A DNA stretch of 64,000 nucleotides from Saccharina japonica (taxonomy: Eukaryota; Sar; Phaeophyceae; Laminariales; Laminariaceae). Under the pieces are notes generated by a model. That model was not told the DNA's origin. It was given only the letters and a program-made list of their open reading frames with translations, and did no database searches. Position 1 is the stretch's first letter. Every line of letters begins with the position of its first letter. The DNA is taken from assembly GCA_008828725.1 (NCBI GenBank), contig MEHQ01002268.1, positions 345,001 through 409,000 on the forward strand, written 5' to 3'. Below, in pieces: positions 58,001 to 64,000 of this stretch. A program made the translations under genes and the position numbers.

Positions 58001-61000
58001 TTATTCAGATCGTAACCCACGGAGTGTTCCCATCGGGGGGTTCGGCGAAGACCTATGCGAGTGCGTGCTCCCATTATTCAACGCTGCCGCCCAACTATGC
58101 GGTGAGTCTCCATCCATTATTCAACGCTGCCGCCCAAGTATGCGGTGAGTCTCCATCCCGTTCGTCGGAAGCCCAGCCCAACTATTATTGTACCTCGGCT
58201 TTCCCTGAAAGTAGATATACCTTCGTCAAGTGTCCCCGATAATGCGATCGGTCGATGGGCCTTCACCATGTCCGTTTCTCGACTACTAGTACTAGTAATA
58301 GTAGATACTGCAGCTTGAAGTGGGGTCCATGACGCCGGGATAAACACATTGAACCTTCTGTAGCTCGAAGTGTTTTGTTCCAACCCTGCATACACACAGG
58401 CTTCCTATTTTACAGTAGTGTTAATCCACTTGAAGTTCATTAAACCTAGAGCAACACTATATGTCTAACAGTGTAAACCTCTGCCCTCCTCCGATCGTTG
58501 TAGTTGAATGCGAAGACGAAACAAATTGCGACTCTGGGGAGACGTGCTGCCCGGAGACATTCACCTGCGAAGCCGACGGTGGTGCAAACGGCGGCGCTTG
58601 TGGTGAGCAGTATCGTGAGCAGTATCGGGTGTAATTTAGCACACCCTGCACGTTTTTTACTACCCGGCTCATGTGCGGAGGCCAATAGTCACACGCCTCA
58701 TGCGACAACTGAGCCTATAAGACGTACACCGACCACTGACTGCGCCACCCCTTCGGCTAGAAAGTATGCTTCACCTCGCCTGGAACAGCCCCCTTGTCGC
58801 CATGCTCATGCTCATGCTCCTCTTCAAATACAAAAATGTATCCATGCCTATCGTTTTACGTAAATAGGTGACCCACACATGACCGGGTTCTTGGGGCAAA
58901 GGTTCGATTTCACGGGAAGGGACGGTACCTGGTACGCTCTCATCTCGGACTCTCCTACGATGCACCTCAACATGCGCGTCACAGCCCCAGTCCCATCCGT
59001 GCCAGCGATCACGTACATCACCGGACTCTCGCTTCTCACCACGGACGTCGACGGATTTGAACACACCATCGTCATCTCGGTAAACAATCCACACGTCCAG
59101 AACAGCGTCTGCCTCCTGAACGTATCTCCGTGTCTGGCGGACGGGTCTCTCAACGTGGTCGTTGACGGGGAAGAGGTCCTATTGTCGCCCGGAGAGCTAG
59201 AGCTGGCCCCGGGCGTGGAGCTCCGTGCGGTGAACATTCCCGGCGAGTGCAGATCGTTCGGGTTCGAGGCGTACTGGGAGAAAAAGAAGGAGGAGTCCGC
59301 CATGTCTGGCCGTAGGCTGACAGCCGAAACGATGCCCATGGATGAATGGATCCTTGCCGACCCCACTGCGACCGACTTGGCCGAGTGCACCGAATACGTC
59401 GCCCGCACCACCAGGAAGGAAGGCGGACTGTTCGAGTATCAGTCGGAACATGCGTCGTTCCAAATCGTTACCCCAGAGGTAACGATTCGGCTCAGCCACG
59501 GCAGGCTGCACCAGCTCTCCATGCGTGACCCAACCGACCAGTTCGACCTCCCGGACCACATGACGTGGCAAATGAACCTGGCCATCGACCGCAGCGACAT
59601 GAGGCAGGACGCTAAAGGCATTCTCGGCGAGACGTCCGTTCCTACCCGCGACGCAGACGGTGCCAAGATCATGCACGGAATGGCATCGATCCGCGGGGAT
59701 CAGGAAGACTGTGAGTGCTTCATGAATGTCCGAGGATTTGACAGTACGAATGCTACTTTATATGATACTCTTATTGGAAAGCTAGCTGAACTTAATTTGG
59801 TATGTGAGGTGAATACTTCTGGCCAACGTCATTTGGTGCTGCGAGCCGTTATTTTCTCGGTGGAAAAAACGACCTATCGCATGATATGAGTACATACTAT
59901 GGAAAACATCACTACTATATACAGTAGTATATCTAGTAATTCGGCCGATTTTCTAATTCGGTGTGCTTACCTGTAGGGTCTGGCTGTTGTGTGGAGATGT
60001 AGTGGTGCTTAACAAAACTTAATATTTGCGAAACACTGGGCGCTCGGAGGCAGCCAATGCTTGCTCTTTTATTTCCGGTCAGCCGGTAGAAGCGCTCGAT
60101 TCCGCGAAGGCAAATATGGCCTTCGAATCCCACTTGGGCCGCGTACTTGCTTTTTTCTTTTTTTGTTTTATGCTCAAGCAGTATATACTAATCTCGATAC
60201 GATTTTGTTGTCTCCGTTTTTTGTTTTTCGTTTTTATCCGTTGAAAGAACGGGCAATGTCCATTTTTGTTTATTCGTTTTAGTGATATACCTGACCTTCC
60301 GCGTCCATCTACACAACCGAGACGAGGATGCGAGTATCCTGAAGCCAACAGGACTTTTGGTCTTCGGTTTTTGTCTAGTTTGCACGGCGAACTACGGGTA
60401 TCGGCTCTCTTTTTTTGTTTTTTTATTTAATTTAGCGTGACATACCCGACCCTCCGCATCTACGCGACCAAGCCATGGGCGTGTTGCTCGTACAGACATG
60501 GGTGTGTTTTACAGCACTTGTCTTCACGTTGTTGTGTACTGCGTACAGTAGTACACGGTATAATTTCGTATGCACTACAGCGCAGCAGGGTGCTTTTTTA
60601 TTTTTGTTGTTGTTGACTGGGGCTACGATAGGGGGGGTACCTATAATTTCCCTACCGGGTTTTGGTCACTCGGGCGAGTGGCTCCGAATCTAACTGAAAA
60701 TTGAATCTAAACATAGTTTGTTAGAGTTGCGTAAGAAAACCTCCAATGGCGGTGCATACAGAACAACACAAAAAAGGTACTATAAGTACAACGCAGTAAA
60801 GAGGTCACTCGGCCGAGTGGCTCTGCGCAGGTGAACAACAAGCACCTATACCCTATACATGCCCCCCTACCATAGCACCAGTCTTTTTCCCGGCAACATA
60901 ACGGGATATTAACTCGTTTGTTTCGTTCTGGTGATATACCCGTCGATCAGCGGTTGAGCGCGCGATTCTGGAGGCAAAGGCCCATGGTTCGAATCTCCCG

Positions 61001-61815
61001 ACGGTTAGCTTGTTGCTTTGCTAACCCTAGCCTTCTGCGTGCAGCTACTGTAGTCCTCATTCTTGCAAGTGAAGACATGACGGAGAACCTGTTATTGTTA
61101 CGAGCAGCATAATAATCAACTGAGTGGTCAGTGGGACATGTTTTGCCATGCATCTTTCCACATAGAGTACGGCGGGTGGCCCCATTTGAAACAGGAACGG
61201 TTCGAGCCTTCAGTTTCCCTTTTTACTACTGTAGTTTTCCCTTCTCCACTGACGTACGTCAGTTTCTTCCCTCATAACCGCGTATGTATAAGCTTGGACG
61301 GTGGGTTATGTGTAGTCTGCGTGACACATACAACATCGGCTGGCCACACCAAGCAGTCCGGGTTCCTGTTGTGCTGTCGTATGAAATGGGCACCGTGCGA
61401 CACGCGATTAGCATGGCTATTGTGATAGCATTATGCTTCATAAGTCCAACGACATGCTATAGATGTGTTATGCTTCGTGCTGTCGTCCAGGTCAAGAATT
61501 TCTGGTGGTGATACTATAACCCAAGTGTCGAATACGTGTGTATACTGCATCGTTACATGCATTACGTCACATGCCACCTCGTGCATTTTATAATTCGTTC
61601 GGACGACCTGCGCTATCCCGAGATTGGCTGATTCGCTATTGGCGCGGAGAGGCTCTTTATATTGGGGAGTTTATCTGCTCATCAACACGACTGAAGTAAC
61701 GCTTACCGATTGCTCCCCCCTCGTCCCTCACATTTATATACTGTTCGTGGACTCCCCAGACGCTGTTGAAGGTCCTCTGGGTACGGCCTTCGTCATGGAC
61801 GGCCACAGTCACTAA
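55058..61815 (+). CDS. secreted Cys-rich protein with VWD/Root-cap-like domain (5' end missing)
   Basis: Exons 55058-55273, 55508-55585, 58009-58101, 58504-58602, 58868-59710 and 61760-61815 (stop TAA) all join in phase 1. Exon 2 (GCSSDADC..SCCRVDGFCS) and exon 4 (ECEDETNCDSGETCCPETFTC) are small CC-type disulphide modules. Exon 3 encodes IGGFGEDLCECVLPLF. The exon 4/5 junction rebuilds CGDPHMTGFLGQRFDFTGRDG, the start of a VWD-like fold. It is followed by THHL-type beta-rich sequence including LNMRVTAPVPS and TYITGLSLLTTD, and later KGILGET, which recalls plant Root-cap (PF06830) proteins. The last exon gives YAVEGPLGTAFVMDGHSH. All-phase-1 introns, Cys pairs and a GDPH domain point to an extracellular or wall protein; its function is unknown. 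Exon 55058-55273 is less certain: an ATG at 55399 with a hydrophobic lead also opens into exon 2. No signal-peptide exon was located. Confidence 0.75.
58072..58157 (+). repeat. 43-base tandem duplication of an exon end and its donor
   Basis: CATTATTCAACGCTGCCGCC through GCG|GTGAGTCTCCATC occurs twice in tandem (58072-58114, 58115-58157) with one difference. The exon normally ends at 58101; the second donor would be at 58145. The unit length is not a multiple of three, so use of the second site would change frame. Confidence 0.95.
59711..61759. other. last intron of the Cys-rich gene
   Basis: It contains T-rich sequence, three related words GTGATATACC(T/C)G near 60283, 60438 and 60931, a duplicate pair GGTCACTCGG(G/C)CGAGTGGCTC near 60663 and 60803, and a tRNA-like stretch at 60938-61004. 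No other gene is seen. Confidence 0.6.
60938..61004 (+). repeat. tRNA-like sequence in an intron
   Basis: GATCAGCGGTTGAGCGC resembles a D arm with A box, and GGTTCGAATC a B box. CCGTCG at the left pairs with CGACGG at the right. The T stem does not pair well, so this is a tRNA relic or SINE head, not a confident gene. Confidence 0.45.
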
Positions 61816-63039
61816 GGACAGAACGAGTAGCACTTCTGCTGGAAGTGGTGGTGCAACGGTAGGCGTCGAACATATTATACCTTACACCCAGCGACCCAGA
61901 CCTGTTCTAAAGGGGTACGACCTACCAGGCTATCTGGCTTATAACCGTGTCGCTGCACGACGGGTCAGCGATATTGCCCTAATTATCGCCGGAAGTCGAC
62001 TGTTTTGTGTCGCTGCCTGCATCTATCATGCATCTAGCAACCATTCCTTCCCTAACCCTATTATATGTTCTTAGACTCACAGCCTGCAGACGTATATAAT
62101 CAACCAAAGCAAGCTAGCTAGGGGGTCTAGACTACAAGCTGCTTACGACAGATACGGTCATCGGAAATGCCCACACCCTTGTATTGGACGCTGAGGGTTA
62201 GGGTTAGGTTGGGGTTAGGCTGTGGTTGGACATGCTGATATGACGCGCTGATGGATAGTTGAGAACCGGGCGTGGAATGCAGAGGATGCCCTCTGTCTCG
62301 GGTCCGCTTTGTTTTGGTCGTTGGCAAGGCTACCTCAAAGGTCTACCTTTGATGTGTCTGTAGAACGGTGTGGGTTCAGCTGGAGGTCCACACGCTTGAT
62401 CTATTTGTAAGGGCGGGTAATGGGGATGACATGCGATCGTTCCGTAGCACCTGTCGTAGGCGACAATCAAAGTGTCAACTTCGCCGCGGATGTGGTGCAG
62501 ACGTCCAGCCGTTTGGTGATCTCCCTTCAACATCACGCCAAACAGTTGCGTGTGGTACTCTTTGTGATGTTTCAGAACGCAATATTTGTGTCGAAGTAAA
62601 ATAACGTCTCCATATTTATCAATCACACGCTGCATTATAGAGGAGGACGGGGATGGGAAGGGCTAACACGGAGGAGGAGAGGCAAGAGGAGAGATACGAG
62701 AGGGAGGGGGAGGAGGAGGGGGAGGGGGCCATTGTCGTCGCCCAGCCATAGTGGCGAGCGGCCACGTACGCGTCGCCGTGGGCAAAACGAAACGGAGAAC
62801 GAAGAATAACGGTAAAGGCTGGGAAGAGAAAGCTCCCGCCCGTACGTAGAACATACAAAACATCCATTTGGATGCAGCCTCTGGGCTGGACGCGGCGCTG
62901 ACCATGACGTAACTGTCTGTTCGTCTATAGACTTGCACTCGGGTTGGAAGGTTAAGGCGGGGGCGGCTAGGAAAATGCTGGATAAGGGCTGAGTAGTTTG
63001 GTTCAATTGGCGTTGTTGCGTTTGCATGTCGTGGGCAAA
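61816..63039. other. downstream intergenic region
   Basis: It has TTAGGG-like words near 62195-62215, GGAGG-rich sequence near 62690-62725 and no recognised exon. Confidence 0.5.
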
Positions 63040-63480
63040 CCCTAACAATGCTTGTCACTGCCGTGTCTCAATAATCTGCCTACTATGGACGTTGTCACCC
63101 TTGGATGTCGCGTGCAGGCTTCTACAACGGTTGTTGCCGCATAATGTCGGTAGGTGAGGTACTACCTATGTTGTCGCCCTTACGTGCCAAGTGAAAACTT
63201 CCACGACGGTTCTCACCGTTGCATTTAAGGCTACCTTCATTACGTGGCATCCTCTGGGTATGGTATGGTTGATTTTGTTACAGGTGACTTTGTAGCATTG
63301 TTACGTCGCGGGCTAAGCCCTACAACGGTTGTGACCACAGCATGTCGGTAGGCAAAAAAAGGTACTACAGGCGGTTTCGCCCTTGCATGCCAAGTGCAGG
63401 GTCCTACGACAATTCTCACCGTTGCATGTCGCGCCGTAATCATTTCATGAGGGTTTCCATCGTTGCATGTCGGGCGGCTG
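63040..63480 (+). repeat. degenerate satellite with CACCGTTGCATGTCG
   Basis: Two long units (about 63124-63230 and 63325-63432) share CAACGGTTGT, ATGTCGGTAGG, GGTACTAC, TGCCAAGTG and ACGAC/ACGGTTCTCACCGTTGCAT. Short words (A)CGGTTGT..CC..GCATGTCG recur between and beyond them. Confidence 0.75.
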
Positions 63481-64000
63481 TTTGCGTGGGAATTTCCTCT
63501 GGGGGCCCCTGAGTGGTTCGGAGAATCAACCTATAGCTTGACCCTAACCTCCACGGACCACCTGGGTAGGTGAATTCTATATTGGTGGATAGAAGCTTCC
63601 AACATTTGACACAACTCCGTGTCCCATGTAACGACCAAACCTGTAGGACATTATTACGTTAGTAGTCTTCTGCGGCTTCATCGATCCTTTTTGGTAAGTC
63701 TTTAATCCGATGAGGCCCGCTGCCACAAAACAGCATACTCTCACCCGGGAAATACGTCCGCTCTGATCGCTCAGCGCGGCAGAAACCCTCGAAGTTTAAT
63801 CACGGCACATTCACTATTAAATAGCCAGCATATAGGGCGGGTTGGGTAGTCTAAATTGGTTTTGGCCTCCTCTTGTTCTCGGCCGTTGGGCAGAGAGAGC
63901 TTCCAGGCCATGCTTGTGGCTCTGGTACGCTATCTCAGACAAGCTAAATTATGTCGGAACGAGAAAAATGTTCCTATTTTGGACGCATCTGAACGCATCA
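63481..64000. other. window end without recognised gene
   Basis: No coding exon, RNA gene or repeat family is recognised here. Confidence 0.5.

Noticed and set aside
60938-61004. Functional tRNA gene
   Set aside because: A and B boxes and a short acceptor match are present, but the T stem does not pair; kept only as a tRNA-like repeat.

Overview
The window looks like repeat-rich nuclear DNA of a eukaryotic alga. A brown alga (Phaeophyceae) is my best guess, not a proven assignment. The evidence is: small exons scattered through kilobase-long GT-AG introns; secreted Cys-rich and O-fucosyltransferase-like proteins; interstitial TTAGGG-type motifs; Ty1/copia fossils; PIF/Harbinger-type sequence; and many degenerate short repeats. 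No operon, rRNA gene, CRISPR array or intact virus was seen. A run of 10 N at 29573-29582 is an assembly gap.

Three genes, all on the + strand, can be assembled from exons whose splice sites and phases agree. (1) 2544-20775: a ten-exon O-fucosyltransferase-like glycosyltransferase of about 450 residues. It includes a 66-nt microexon and a probable GC-AG intron. (2) 24223-36588: a three-exon, about 492-residue protein of the Harbinger/DDE_4 nuclease family with a long Ala/Gly low-complexity tract. Every acidic catalytic position I can align is replaced, so it may be a domesticated, inactive transposase. (3) 55058-61815: the 3' part of a secreted modular gene with all introns in phase 1. It has two small CC-type Cys modules, then a GDPH-starting domain resembling VWD/Root-cap proteins and a short last exon. 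Its 5' exons were not found with confidence.

Layout: 1-2.5 kb, intergenic with a hexamer array. 2.5-20.8 kb, gene 1, its introns filled with degenerate tandem arrays and interspersed repeats. 20.8-24.2 kb, intergenic. 24.2-36.6 kb, gene 2; its first intron (about 9.2 kb) holds a TIR element with palindromic telomere-like repeats, a foldback element, a tRNA-derived SINE, the assembly gap, and a broken copia element carrying a clean nested DNA-transposon insertion. 36.6-39.9 kb, repeats. 39.9-43.9 kb, a second broken copia element. 44-55 kb, mostly gene-free with several minisatellites. 55-61.8 kb, gene 3. 61.8-64 kb, repeats.

The most unusual signal is spread over the whole window. Short palindrome-like words of the form TAC-n-GTA (TACGAGTA, TACCAGGTA, TAC(A/T)GTA) and the perfect palindrome CTATTAATAG are far more frequent than chance. 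In some interspersed-repeat copies they sit as extra bases that sister copies lack. They look like scars of cut-and-paste events at TA sites, or like a micro-insertion system. The three genes show no evident functional link. Genes 1 and 3 both point to the secretory pathway or cell surface.
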